Assembly (NCBI GenBank): GCA_964017065.1
Contig: OZ024790.1
Coordinates: 9,442,387-9,506,386 of the forward strand
Reading direction: 5' to 3'
Source: Haliclona indistincta
Lineage: Eukaryota; Porifera; Demospongiae; Haplosclerida; Chalinidae
Length of the DNA: 64,000 nt
Shown here: in pieces, positions 36,499 through 48,322 of the stretch
Layout: the number at the start of each line of letters is the position of its first letter
Numbering within the stretch: position 1 is the first letter of the stretch
The notes under the pieces: generated by a model
What the model saw: only the letters and a program-made list of their open reading frames with translations
Database searches by the model: none
Told to the model about the DNA's origin: nothing
Position numbers and translations under genes: made by a program

Positions 36499-37121
36499 AT
36501 GGCCTGCAACGTTCCTGGCTTATGGTTACTGATCTCGGTTCTGGTTTTTGCAGTGGACACTACTGGCAGCACTCAGAATAGAATAGTGAACTGCGGTTTG
36601 TATATAACTTTGATTTCTTGGTCTCATTTAGACTTGTCACATCACAGGTAATGGAAATGATACTGTGATTTTGAAATCAATCACTGTCAAACCTGACCAT
36701 CTGCAGATAAGTAAGAATTGGAATGTGTCAATTGACTTTTATAATAGTAAGTTGAACAACTGGCTGTATCACAGTTTACTATCTCTCAAGCTCAGACAGT
36801 CACGCGCAATGGAGCCATATTCAATATGAAACTGTCATGGATTGATCCATCAGGGATGCCTATTGTTCTAACAGACGTAGATTTGAATTTATGTGATTTC
36901 TTTGCTGATGTTCACGACCCGTGTCCTTGGAAACCAGGGACTCATCATGATTTTTATAACCATCAATTTTGGCCAGATTTATTACCAACTGTGAGTCCCT
37001 GTGTCAGTGGTTAATTGATATCTGTATCACTTCTTCACAGGGTAAATATGAAGCAAAATTTATAGGCACAGGCAAGAAAGAATTATTTTGCTTAATCTTA
37101 CAATTTACATTGAGCAAATGA
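36499..37121 (+). CDS. ML-domain (NPC2-like) secreted lipid-binding protein, copy 1
   Basis: Four exons are 36499-36595, 36648-36746, 36791-36990 and 37041-37121 (TGA), giving 158 residues. Residues 1-~23 form a signal peptide (MACNVPGLWLLISVLVFA). The rest resembles the ML fold of NPC2, MD-2, Der p 2 and fungal PG/PI transfer proteins: a WIDPSGMPI strand, an LCDFF...CPWKPG segment corresponding to the Cys-rich middle loop, then GKYEAK and LFCL near the end. Such proteins bind sterols, phospholipids or lipid A in the lysosome or outside the cell; the ligand here is unknown. This copy is the most divergent of four: it has Phe where the others have Cys in exon 2 (DFYN versus DCYN) and is three residues shorter in exon 4. 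An AATAAA lies at 37220-37225. Confidence 0.82.
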
Positions 37122-37651
37122 AGTGATTAAGCGTAATTCTGGTCAAATGTATAACTTACAAACAAGTTCATAATTTTTTTGTTTATACTGTATAGTGAAA
37201 ATTTTGTAGACATCTCCAAAATAAAGACATCTACTTCAATGTGGACATTATGTGATACCTTGTATGATTAACAATCCCTGTACTCAGAACACCTTTTAAT
37301 CAGATTTTCAATTGTAGAAATTACTTTGATCGAAGCGACATGTCACCTTTTTGTGCATGGACACTGCTTGTGATCCATAATTGGTTACTTATAGTGTGTT
37401 TACACTAGCAACTTCAGAACTGTGCCAAACTGGTGTAGTTTTATTTTAAAGGTTGATAGTAGTACAACAACTGGCACTTCCCAAGTACTATTTGCTCTAT
37501 TAATATCAAACTTTGATAATAATTATACTCACGTACTTGGACACAATTTCCTCTTCATTGGCAAGTTAGTGTTTAGTAAATTTGCTTTATAAGGATAACA
37601 TGGAAAAGGTAATTATATAACTGTTCTGTCCGATCAGTACAAACTACTATC
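37122..37651. other. Spacer between ML genes 1 and 2
   Basis: No gene is seen. A polyadenylation signal for copy 1 lies at 37220-37225. The last ~120 bp share words with the upstream regions of copies 3 and 4 (CCTCTTC, aagttagtgttta, aaggataaca), so the proximal promoter was probably duplicated with the gene. No filamin fossil is found in this spacer. Confidence 0.5.
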
Positions 37652-38307
37652 ATGGCGTACAACTATTGTGGCTTATGGTTCTTGATGTTGTTTCTGGTTC
37701 TTGCTGTGGATGCTACTGCCAGCACTCAGAATAGAATAGTGAACTGCTGTATGTATAACTTTACAACCATCATATTTTCTAGTTCTCATTCTGTATCATC
37801 GCATGCAGGTAACGGTAACGACACAGTAATTGTCAAATCAGTGGTTGTCAAACCTGACCATCTGCAGATTAGTAAGACTTGGAATGTGACAACGGACTGT
37901 TATATTAGTAAGTGTATATGCAACTGGTTGTATCACAGTTTGATATAAATTTCTCAAGCTCAGACAGTCATACGCAATGGAGCCATATTACATATGAAAC
38001 TGTCATGGATCGATCCATCAGGGATGCCTATTGTTCTAACAGATGTAGATTTGAATTTATGTGATTTCCTTACTGCTTTTCACAACCCTTGTCCTTGGAA
38101 ACCAGGGAATCATTCTATTTCTTATAACAATCAATTTTGGTCGGATTTATTACCAACAGTGCGTCACGACTGCATGTGTTGTTATCTGTAGTGATTTCAT
38201 CATTTTTTCACACTCAGGGTAAATATGAAGCAAAAGTGGTGGCCACTGATAACAATGGAAAGGATGAATTGTTTTGCTTTATATTTAAATTCACATTGAA
38301 CAAATGA
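37652..38307 (+). CDS. ML-domain (NPC2-like) secreted lipid-binding protein, copy 2
   Basis: Exons are 37652-37748, 37809-37907, 37959-38158 and 38218-38307 (TGA), giving 161 residues. Exon sizes and phases match copies 3 and 4. The signal peptide is MAYNYCGLWFLMLFLVLA, ending near the DATAS segment. The mature part carries PDHLQISK, WIDPSGMPIVLTDVDLNLC, PCPWKPG and GKYEAKVVATDNNGK before the final LFC. It keeps the exon 2 Cys (TDCY) that copy 1 lacks, and has an extra Cys at the first exon border (NCC). The first intron is 60 bp. Confidence 0.82.
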
Positions 38308-39115
38308 ATATGTCTATGTGGTTCTGTGTCTATGCTGAAATTATTTACATGTTTTTACTCAATAACAGTTTAATTAATTTCTAAGTAATGTGAAGTGAAA
38401 TGACAGTACATGTACTGAGATCTTGCAAATAAGATTTGAGTGTAAAGCGTCACCTTGCAGTCACTAATGTGTCAAGTCACTGGTATTTATTCACACAATG
38501 GAGCATATGATCAAAGATTCAATGACATTTTAACGCATTAGTGCTCCACGCTTTACGGTCTACGGTCTACGGTTTACCCTTGCAAGAAGTAATGTATCCA
38601 TAATTATTATGATAAGCTAGCCAAATAGCAGCAGCTGGGTACATTCCCTTTCTTGCATCTAGAAACAGTATGTGTCTAGAATACTGTAATTTTGTGTTGG
38701 GTTCAATGTAACTATGCATGGAAACAACCATCAGTGTGAAATGGTTTCGTCCATATGTGCAAAAACAGGTGTAAAGTTTCTGTATTACTAGAGGCTAATT
38801 TAAAAAAAAAATTTGCATATTTATAGCCAGAAATAGTCTTATTTTTGTTGCAATATTGGGAGTTTTAACAGAGAAACTGTTACGCGACATATTCTATTGA
38901 CAAAATGTTTTCATATTGAGACGGAATAAATGTATCAATTGACACTACTGAACCTCATTGTTTCCGATTGTATAGGACTATTATTTATACACAAACACAC
39001 ATTTTCCTCTTCCTTTGTAAGTTAATGTTTGGTCAAACATGCCTTGCAAGGATAACACTGAAAAGCAAAATCTTTATGGTCAGTTCTAATGTAAGTTTGT
39101 TACTGTATAACTATC
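38308..39115. other. Spacer between ML genes 2 and 3
   Basis: This ~800-bp spacer shares long blocks with the next spacer (39820-40366), so gene and spacer were duplicated together. It includes a filamin 2-derived fossil at 38716-38775, annotated separately. A short repeat of the word GTCTACG lies near 38560-38575. There is no gene. Confidence 0.6.
38716..38775 (+). pseudogene. Fossil of filamin 2 C-terminal repeat, copy 1
   Basis: The first 29 bases (38716-38744) are identical to filamin 2 positions 35836-35864, which encode the METTISVKW part of the last Ig repeat. Similarity then continues with substitutions and small indels to about 38775. A match of this length is far beyond chance. The copy sits in the spacer of the ML gene array, which lies downstream of filamin 2, so the duplicated unit probably once included the filamin tail. 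Confidence 0.8.
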
Positions 39116-39819
39116 ATGGCGTACAACTATTGCGGCTTATGGTTCTTGATGCTGCTTCTCGTTTTTACCGTGGATGCTACTGGCAGCACTCAGAATAGAA
39201 TAGTGAACTGTGGTTTGTAAATTTTAAGACCTTAATAATATAATTATAATGACTCAATTTTTAACATGTTCTGTCACAGGTAATGGAAACGACACAGTAA
39301 TTTTCAAATCAGTGATGGTCACACCTGACCATCTTCAGATAAGTAAGAATTGGAATTTGTCAATGGACTGTTACAATAGTAAGTGTATGCAACTGGTTGT
39401 ATATCATTGATACCACCATGCAGTTACTCAAATTATCATAGTACATGTATAACTTTACTAATAAATTTCTCAAGCTCAGACAGTCACGCGCAATGGAGCC
39501 ATATTACATATGAAACTGTCATGGATCGATCCATCAGGGATGCCTATTGTTCTAACAGATGTACATTTGAATTTATGTGATTTCCTTGCTGATTTTCACA
39601 ACCCTTGTCCTTGGAAACCAGGGAATCATTCTATTTCTTACAACAATCAATATTGGCCGGATTTATTCCCAACAGTGCGTCGACTGTGTTGTTATCTGTA
39701 GTGATTTCATCATTAATTTTCACACTCAGGGTAAATATGAAGCAAAATTGGTGGCCAAAGATAACAACAGAAAGAATGGATTGTTTTGCTTTATATTTAA
39801 ATTCACATTGAACAAATGA
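39116..39819 (+). CDS. ML-domain (NPC2-like) secreted lipid-binding protein, copy 3
   Basis: Exons are 39116-39212, 39280-39378, 39475-39674 and 39730-39819 (TGA), giving 161 residues. The signal peptide is MAYNYCGLWFLMLLLVFTV. The mature part has the same landmarks as copy 2, with some changes in exon 4 (AKDNNRKNGLFC in place of ATDNNGKDELFC). The codon frame is open and the splice sites are intact, so it is probably functional. Confidence 0.82.
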
Positions 39820-40366
39820 AGATGTCTATGTGGTTCTGTGTCTATGCTGAAATTATTTACATACTTTCACTCAATAACAGTTTGTATTTCTTAGTAATTC
39901 GAAGTGAAATGACAGTATCCATATAAATACTAGCCAAACAGCAGTAGCTGGCTACGTTCCCATTCTTGCATCTATGTGTCTGTAATTTTGTGTTGGGTTT
40001 ATGCATGGAAACAACCATCAGTGTGAGTTGGTTTCATCCACATGTGCAACAACAGCTGTAAAGTTTCTGTATTACTAGTGGCTAATTTTATAAAAAATTA
40101 GCATAATCAATATTGGGAGTTTTAAGAGAGAAACTGGAATGTGACATATTCTATTGACAAAACATTGTTTTCATATTTAGGAATAAATATATCAAATGAC
40201 ACTACTGAACCACATTGTTTCCGATTGTATAGAAATTTATACACAAACACACATTTTCCTCTTCCTTTGTGAGTTAATGTTTAGTCAAACATGCCTTGCA
40301 AGGATAACACTGAAAAGCAACACTCCTCTGCATACTCCAGTATAAGCTTGCTACTGTACAAGTATC
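39820..40366. other. Spacer between ML genes 3 and 4
   Basis: This spacer is a shorter version of the one before copy 3. It carries the second filamin fossil (40003-40062) and, towards its right end, the same upstream block that precedes copy 3 (cattttcctcttcctttg onward, from about 40251). There is no other gene. Confidence 0.6.
40003..40062 (+). pseudogene. Fossil of filamin 2 C-terminal repeat, copy 2
   Basis: The first 24 bases match filamin 2 from 35836 exactly. The following ~35 bases match imperfectly, including a CATGTGCAACA word corresponding to the filamin codons just before the final strand. The flanks match those of the first fossil (38590-38780). The fossil was therefore copied together with the ML gene and its spacer. 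Confidence 0.78.
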
Positions 40367-41050
40367 ATGACGTACAACTATTGTGGCTTATGGTTCTTGA
40401 TGCTGCTTCTCGTTTTTACTGTGGATGCTACTGGCAGCACTCAGAATAGAATAGTGAACTGCGGTTTGTATATTTAAGGCGTTAATATTATGACTCAATT
40501 TTAACATGTTCCGTCACAGGTAATGGGAACGACACAATAATTTTCAAATCAGTGACACTCACACCTGACCATCTACAGATAAGTAAGAACTGGAGTGTTA
40601 AACTGGACTGTTACAATAGTAAGTCAGAGTGACTGGTAGTATATCATTGATACCACCATGCAGTTATTCATATTATCATAGTAAGTTTATTAATACATTT
40701 CTCAAGCTCAGACAGTCATGCGCAATGGAGCCATAATACATATGAAACTATCATGGATCGATCCATCAGGGATGCCTATTGTTCTAACAGACGCAGATTT
40801 GAATTTATGTGATTTCCTGGCTGATTTTCACAACCCTTGTCCTTGGAAGCCAGGGACTCATTATATTTCTTACAGCAATCTATTTTGGCCAGATATATTC
40901 CCAACAGTGTGTCACAACTGTGTTGTTATCTCTATTTATTTCATCATTTTTCACACTCAGGGTAAATATGAAGCAAAAGTGGTGGCCACTGATAACAATG
41001 GAAAGGATGAATTGTTTTGCTTAATGGGCGAATTCACGCTGAGCAAATGA
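40367..41050 (+). CDS. ML-domain (NPC2-like) secreted lipid-binding protein, copy 4
   Basis: Exons are 40367-40463, 40520-40618, 40707-40906 and 40961-41050 (TGA), giving 161 residues. The signal peptide is MTYNYCGLWFLMLLLVFTV. The mature part keeps WIDPSGMPIVLTD, LCDF, PCPWKPG and the final GKYEAKVVATDNNGK. Its ATG lies 1,251 bp from that of copy 3. It ends 194 bp before the first coding exon of filamin 3, so the filamin 3 promoter must be very short or overlap this gene. Confidence 0.82.
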
Positions 41051-41244
41051 AGATTTTCACGTTGACAATTTAAGTGAAATTCACATGCAAGTCTTAAAAT
41101 GTTGCTGTATTGAACGAAGACCACACCTAATGAATGAGTGGGACGACGCTATGAATACGATTAGCTATAGCTACCTCCACCCAAACTGCACTGCAGACGC
41201 CCAGCTACGCCCCCTTTCTAGAGTAGCTCGTTCGCGTCTAGAAG

Positions 41245-44200
41245 ATGTATCGGTAAGCGATACGTAGCATTTTATTACTGGATTTTGTTCTCCTCAACAG
41301 ATCCTCTGCCCCAGGAATAGCCCCTGGCTATGGGCACGATCCAAGCGACAAGGCAGAGTGGAAGCAAATTCAGAAGCGCGTCTTTACCCGATGGTGCAAC
41401 GAGCAGCTGAAGGAACAAGACAGCTTACTAACGATCGAAGATCTGCAGAAAGATTTTTGCGATGGAGTTCGACTAATTGAACTAGTCGAAGCATTGTCGG
41501 GGAAAAAAGTCGGTCGCTACCACAAAAAACCGCGCATGCACGCACAGAAGATGGAGAACTTGGAGATGGTGATTAGGCTATTGACAAAAACTGAAAACAT
41601 CCCTCTCATAAATATCGGTGAGTAGGGAATAACTATACCTGACTGAGGCGGTAAGTATCATACCCAAATTTTCACGCAGGTGCTGGAGATGTTGGCAAGG
41701 GCAACCTAAAACTGATTCTTGGTCTGGTTTGGAAGCTGATTCTTCACTATCAGATAATGAATATAGAGACGTCACCGAAAGAAGATGAAAAACAAGAACC
41801 GAAAGGAATGGTGTTTGCCAAAGATGTCCTCAAGGGCTATGTTCAGGTTTGTGAGTATAACGAGAGCATCGTTAGTGCTTGACTGTCAGCACTACAGAAT
41901 CTTGTTCCAATGAGAGAGGTTGCAAACTTCACATCGGATTGGAATGATGGAACACTTGTAGCGGCTCTTGTTGATGCTATTGCTCCCGGTCTCTGTCCAG
42001 AGGCATATCACATGGACCCAGAAAATGCTCTAGAAAATGCTAAGCTTGCATTAGATTTAGCGGACAAGTGGTTGGGAGTACCGCAGGTACACTATACACT
42101 ATTTTAAGTGATATGATATCATCTGCTTATCTGTATATAGATACTCATGCCTGAAGACTTGGTTAATCCAGCAATTGACCAGCAGAGTGTGATGACATAC
42201 ATATCACAGTTTCCTGAAGCTCAACTAAAAGAAGGTGCTCCATTCACTCAAACAGGTCATCCCATTATGGTAAAAGTCACCGGGCAAGGAGTAGGAAAAG
42301 ATGGACCGATTGTTCACACAGAAACTCAGTTCACTGTCGACACAACCAATGCTGGGTATGGACCTCTACGGGTGACAATCACTGGCCCTGATGAAGACGA
42401 TGTCCAACCATCAATTAGTCACGAAGATGGTATCTACACATACAAGTACACCCCCTCGCAAAAAGGAGAACATGCTATTTCTGTTAAGTGGTGCGGCGAG
42501 CCGGTTCCTGGTAGTCCATACATGGTTCATGTAGCAAAATTGCCGTACAAGGTTTCCGGGCCTGGAGTTTCTGGTGATGATCTGCATGCAACGGCTCCGG
42601 CTGAGCTGTGGGTGGATGCTCTCCGCCCTGGCACAAAGCCTCTTATCAAGGTATCAGGTCCGAAGGGGCAGCTTCCTTCTAGTTACATAACAACTGAGGA
42701 TGAAGAGGAGGAAAAGAGATGCACTGCATTTTACGTACCACCTGTGCCTGGTCAGTACAAGATTGATGTTCTTGTTGGTGGTAAACACATCGGCGATAGT
42801 CCTTACACAGTTGATGTTGAAAACCGCAAAGAAGAAAGCAAGTGTTGCGCAAAAGGCCCTGGAGTAGAAGGAAGAAATATCGATGTGGGAAAGCGTACAT
42901 GGTTCAAGGTTTTCACAACTGGGATTCCAGGGCACGATAAAGTTAATACAACCATTACCAGTCCAGCAGGAGTTGTACCTACTCAAAAGAGTAGAATCGC
43001 TGATGCAATCACCAAGTACACCTACTCACCAACTCACAATGGCGAGCACAACATAGTTATCAAGGTCGGTCCAAAAGAGTCTGAATCGCTTTTGAAGTTC
43101 AAGGTAATGGTCCCTTCTGAGGGAACAGACAGTCTCGGTATTGATCCAAACGCTCTTATAGTGACTGGATCGGGTGTATCTGGAAAAGGAGCTTGTGCTG
43201 GAAAGATAGCTTCTGTCTTTATTGACACCACCGAAGTTGGGCCGGTCCCAGTTGAAGCTATGGTCACCCCTCCCGGAGCAGATGACGAACAAGTAATTGA
43301 GCTCACTCCAATGGAGGATAATCCAGCAGTACTACAAGGCGAGTACCTGCCTGAAGAGCCAGGATACTACGATGTCCAAGTTAATGTTGCATCGAATCCT
43401 GCCAAAGGTTTCCAAGTGCCTATTGCTAATCCAGAAAAAGTCAAGCTATCCTCAAGTTCCTTGATCTTTACAAACCCCGGTGACACACATGTTGTGGATT
43501 GCTATACAGAGAATGCTGGTCCGGGTCAACTTTCGGTTGATTGTGGATCAACTCCGCTTAAAGTCGAAGTCAAACCAGTTGAAGAAGACCACTACCAGCT
43601 GCTCTTTACTGCACCAAAAGAAGGAAGCTACACAGCAAACGTTTGCTACAATGGAGTTCCTGTGTCCAATCCCATCCAACTGATGACAGCAGATCCCTCA
43701 AAATGCAAGGTTTCTGGTCCTGGAATCAACTCGAAGGTAGTTGCAAACAAAGAGACACATTTTGTAGTTGACAACTCTGCTGCTGGTCCTGGGGAAGTGG
43801 ACACCACCATTCTATCACCTTCAGGAAAGGAAGTAGACTCGTGTGTCAGCAAGATCCGAGGAAGCCAACACAAGATAACGTACATACCCTATGAGGCTGG
43901 GGACCACAGAATAGATATACAGTTCGCGAACTACAATCTTCCTGATTCACCGTATAAGGTGCATGTGATCGATCCTACGGCTGTGGTCTGCACAACAGAT
44001 CCTGAGAATCGATCCAAGCCTGGAGAAACCATCAAAGTCATTGTCGATGCTAGCAAAGCAGGAAACGGTGATCTCAGTCTTTCGCTAGAAGGTCCAGAAG
44101 AGTGCACTCTTCTTTATGACGACAAAAGTAAAGGCAGTCAGCCAAGATTCAGCTTTTCTCCTTCTTTACCTGGTGTCTACAAGATTACAGCCACACTTGA

Positions 44201-47200
44201 TGGTCTATTAAACTCATCCGAACCTCACTCAGTTACTGTTTGTGATATCTCAAAAGTGGCGGTATCTGGCTCTGGAATCACAGGCAAGGGAGTACAGCTC
44301 GGTATGGGCATTCAGCTTGGACGACCAGCTGATGTCTTGGTAGACACCTCTGAGTCAGGACCAGGTGAACTTGAAGCAACTCTTCGGTCTCCAACAGGAG
44401 AGATTGAGAATCTCATACTCAGCGTCGAAGATGACGATTGTCCAGAGGTATTTGTTGGGCACTACACTCCAACTAGTCCTGGACACTACAGTGTAGACAT
44501 CTCTTTTGACAAACAGGTTGTTCCAGAATCTCCTTTTCAAGTTCGTGTCATCAGTCCCGATGATGTAGCCATTGTTCCCGGTGACGCCATCATTAATGAA
44601 GAATGTCCGATAGATTTTTTCCTCAAGGATGTCGATTCTGAAGAAGTAGTCGTCAGCTTTACAGGACCAAATGGTGAAAAGTTTCCATTTGACTACTCCT
44701 GCTTCAATATGGAGGACAGCCGTCACTGCCAGATCAAGTTCACACCAGAGAAAGTAGGAACCATACAAGCCGCATTCTACTACTCAGAAACATTGATCAA
44801 AGAGAAGGTACCTATCCAAGTTGTGGATCCATTCCAGTGCCGAGTTTACGGTCCGGGAGTTGAAGAAAAGCAGGTGGTTGGAAAGGAAACATACCTAAAG
44901 ATAGACACCACAAAAGCTGGAGATGGATCGCTTATGGTTATTCCATGTGGTTCTGATGAAACTCCTCTGAAGACTAAACTCACGGAAGAACAGAGAGGAG
45001 TTTATGTCGTGAAGTACACTCCAGAAGAAGCTGGGGAGTTGAATGTTAGAGTTCTCTATAGTGAGAGAGAAGTTCCTAACTCACCCTTTTCTGTCTTAGT
45101 CACTGACCCATCAGTTTGTCGAGTTTATGGCCCAGGAGTTGAAGAGAAGCAAGTTGCTGGCGAAGAAACACACGTCATGGTGGACACCACAAAGGCCGGA
45201 GATGGTCTACTTATGGTGAATCCTTGTGGAGCTGATCAAGTTCCACTGAAATACACTCTAAAGGAAGAGGAGAGAGGAGTCTTTGTCATTAAGTATACAC
45301 CAAAAGATGCTGGAGAGATGACTGTCAACGTTCTTCTAGATGAACAAGATGTTCCAAATTCGCCATTCTCAGTTTCAGTGGTTGACCCGTCAGCTTGTCG
45401 AGTTTATGGCCCTGGTGTCGAAAAGAAGCAAGTTGCCAGTGAAGAAACATTCTTTACTATAGACACAACAGAAGCTGGAGATGGGTCACTTGCAGTATTC
45501 ACATGTGGACCAGATGAAAAGGCACTTGAGACTGATGTCACAGAAGAGCAGAAAGGAGTCTACAAAGTAAAGTATACTCCAAAAGATGCAGGAGAAACAA
45601 AAATTACAGTCCTGTTCAGCGATAGAGATGTTCCCGGTTCACCGTTTACTGTCTCAGTTATTGATCCATCAGTTTGTCGAGTTTATGGCCCAGGAGTTGA
45701 AGAGAAACAAGTTGCTGGCGAAGAAACACACGTCATGGTGGACACCACAAAGGCTGGAGATGGGCTACTAATGGTGAATCCTTGTGGAGCAGATCAAGTT
45801 CCACTGAAATACGCTCTAAAGGAAGAGGAGAGAGGAATCTTTGTCATTAAGCACCGAAAGATGCTGGAGAGATGACTGTCAATGTTCTTCTAGATCAACA
45901 AGATGTTCCAAATTCCCCCTTCTCGGTTCTAGTAGTTGATCCTACAGCTTGTCAAGTGTATGGCCCTGGAGTCGAAAAGAAGCAGGTTGCTAATGAAGAA
46001 ACGTTCTTTACCGTAGACACAACTGAAGCTGGAGATGGGTCACTTGCAGTAATCACATGTGGACCAGATGAAAAGGCACTCGAGACTGATGTCACAGAGG
46101 AGCAGAAAGGAGTCTACAAAGTGAAGTACACTCCCAAAGATGCACGAGAAACAAAAATTACAATCCTGTTTAGCGATAGAGATGTTCCTGGTTCACCGTT
46201 TTTAGTTCCCGTGATCGACCCATCAATGTGTCGAGTTTATGGCCCAGGAGTTGAAGAGAAACAAGTTGCCGGTAAAGAAACACACTTCTCTATAGACTCC
46301 ACTCAAAGTGGAGAGGGCCAAGTCACCGTGGCTGTTTGCACTTCTGACAACACTCCTCTGGAAACTTGCACTACAGAAGATGAACCAGGAGTCCAACGCA
46401 TTGCATACACACCTCCCGAAGGAGGAAAAGTCACGGTCGACGTACAATTTGATGACGAAGCAGTCCCAAAGAGCCCATTTTCAGTCCAAGTTATTGATCC
46501 GGCTTCCATCATGACTCAACTCACTTGCCCTTCGGTAATTCCGTTAGGAGATAGCGTCACTTTTGCCGTAGACACCAGTCGAGCTGGTAATGGTGACCTG
46601 AATGTATATGCTGAGGGGCCTGAAGAATGTACTACAGCTTGCAACAAGAGAAAGAAAGGGATTTATGATTTCTCTTTTACTCCTGAAACTCCTGGTGACT
46701 ACACCGTTCAAGCAAAATTCGACAACTACCCAACGAAGAGCGATCCTCTGGTGATCAAAGTACTTAATCTCTCACAGGCATCAGTAACAACACCAGACAT
46801 ACCCTTACTCATGGGACAAGAAGCAAGCTTTGATGTTGATGTGTCTGCAGTAGGAGTAGCAGACTTATCATCTACAGTAGAGACAGCAGATGGTTCAAAG
46901 ATTGAACCTGTGCTAAGCAGTTTAAAACCAGAAGAAAGCTACGCTTTAAAATTCACTCCAATGTGTGCAGGGCCTTGCACATTCACACTTCTTTATGCGG
47001 GCAAAAACATCGGAGAATCTCCTTACTCATTACCAGTCATCGATCCATCTTCTGTCATTGTCTCAGGGCTTGGAAATGCCTGTGGTGTGGTCAATGAGGA
47101 TGTAATATTTCAAGTAGATGCCACAGCTGCTGGTGAGGGAGGAGAGATGAGAGTGGTTTCTGAAGGACCGAGCAGAAGTGAAGCATTTGTTGAAAATGAC

Positions 47201-47593
47201 GAAGAGGAGGAAGGCAAGTATATCGGCTCAGTTACAGCAGATTATCCGGGCGAATACCAAGTGCACGTCTTGTACTCAGATGTGGAAGTCCCAGGTTCTC
47301 CCTTCCTCTGTCCTTTCAAGCGACCTCCTCCTGATGCCTCTGAAGTACAAATGGAACCTGTAACAAAACCGGGTCAGTTCGCTGTAGACGCTAGAAATGC
47401 AGGCGGAGCAGGGCAGCTTGAGGTATTCTGCACAGATTCCTATAACCCGCCAGAGTTTGTGTCTGTCAAGCACAACAACGACTACACTTTTACTGTGGAT
47501 TTTGCTATCAAAGAAAGTGCGAAGCTCCATGTCAAATGGCACGGAGAACATGTTCCAGGCAGTCCCTTCTCTATAAATCCAGAAACACAGTAA
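41245..47593 (+). CDS. Filamin 3: actin-binding domain plus 19 Ig-filamin repeats, with a frame break
   Basis: Exons are 41245-41252 (ATG TAT CG), 41301-41617 (CH1), 41680-41846, 41898-42086 (CH2) and 42141-47593 (rod, stop TAA). CH1 has FTRWCNEQL and DGVRLIELVEAL; CH2 has DWNDGTLVAALVDAIAPGLC. The rod has 19 repeats; the last is the dimerisation type (KWHGEHVPGSPF). Repeats 10-15 are very alike and start CRVYGPGVEEKQV; repeats 11-12 (45108-45665) and 13-14 (from 45666) are a recent 558-bp tandem duplication. In repeat 13, four bases (TATA) present in repeat 11 are missing between 45851 and 45852. This shifts the frame to a stop at 45873-45875. Restoring the count makes the total 6,138 nt, 2,045 residues, in phase. 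Either this is an assembly error or the protein ends inside repeat 13. Confidence 0.93.
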
Positions 47594-47596
47594 CTT

Positions 47597-47602
47597 AATA
47601 AA
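47597..47602 (+). terminator. Polyadenylation signal of filamin 3
   Basis: AATAAA starts four bases after the stop codon. This implies a very short 3' untranslated region if it is the one used. Confidence 0.6.
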
Positions 47603-48140
47603 GCTGACAAGAATTAAAACACTTTGTTTTGGCATGCTATTACTTTACAATTATGTTTAATTTTTATGTCTAAAACACACAGGCACTGACAATACTCTAT
47701 GCGATCAGGGTCACTTGATTTTACGCACATTTTGTCTATGATTCATGAATAGGAGTCCACACACTACTTACCATGGAGCATGCATACAACAGCTAAATCT
47801 CTCTATACGAACATACGTCATCCAGCATGCGACAGACATGTTTACTATAAGATTACAATCTGATCCTTCTGCATATAGCCAGACTCTAGCTGACCCAGCC
47901 ACAAGATTACCATTCTTCTAGCTAGGTGATCATTTATACAGTTAAACAACACCTTGTAAAGACATTATTTTCAGCTAGTTCTTCACAATCCAGTCGAACA
48001 GGTAGAGAATACAGCTATGGCAGACTGGCAACCATTTTTTGAAAAAGGCGGGAAATTTGATTTTCAACTATGTCCAATTGTAGGACAAAAATTAATTATA
48101 ATTGCCGATCGGCAATGATATGTAGGGATGACCTCGAATT

Positions 48141-48154
48141 AAGATGGCGGCTAC
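48141..48154 (+). promoter_or_regulatory. AAGATGGCGGC motif, copy 2
   Basis: The 14 bases AAGATGGCGGCTAC recur at 181 and 63656. A second shared word, TATGTAGGGATGA, lies 10-22 bases upstream here (48119-48131) and just upstream of the third copy (63634-63646). The pair of words suggests a dispersed repeat rather than three independent factor sites. Confidence 0.4.
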
Positions 48155-48295
48155 TCATGTGTGAAATGAGTTTTCGCACATAACTCTATTGTTATACATT
48201 TCTACTGCATTTCTACTACCGCGCGCTGCGTTTTCTTGCCGGGTACCGGGTCCTCTCAATGCCCGCCATACATTCCCAGCGTTAATTTACGGAAG

Positions 48296-48322
48296 ATATA
48301 CGGCCAATTATTGGCCGTATAT
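48296..48322. repeat. Palindrome with inverted CCAAT boxes
   Basis: The arms ATATACGGCCAA and TTGGCCGTATAT are separated by TTA. Each arm carries a CCAA/TTGG core. Confidence 0.75.

Noticed and set aside
36499..41050. Allergen or toxin identity for the ML-domain proteins
   Set aside because: Resemblance to mite group 2 allergens reflects the shared ML fold only. Nothing in the sequence points to a toxic role.
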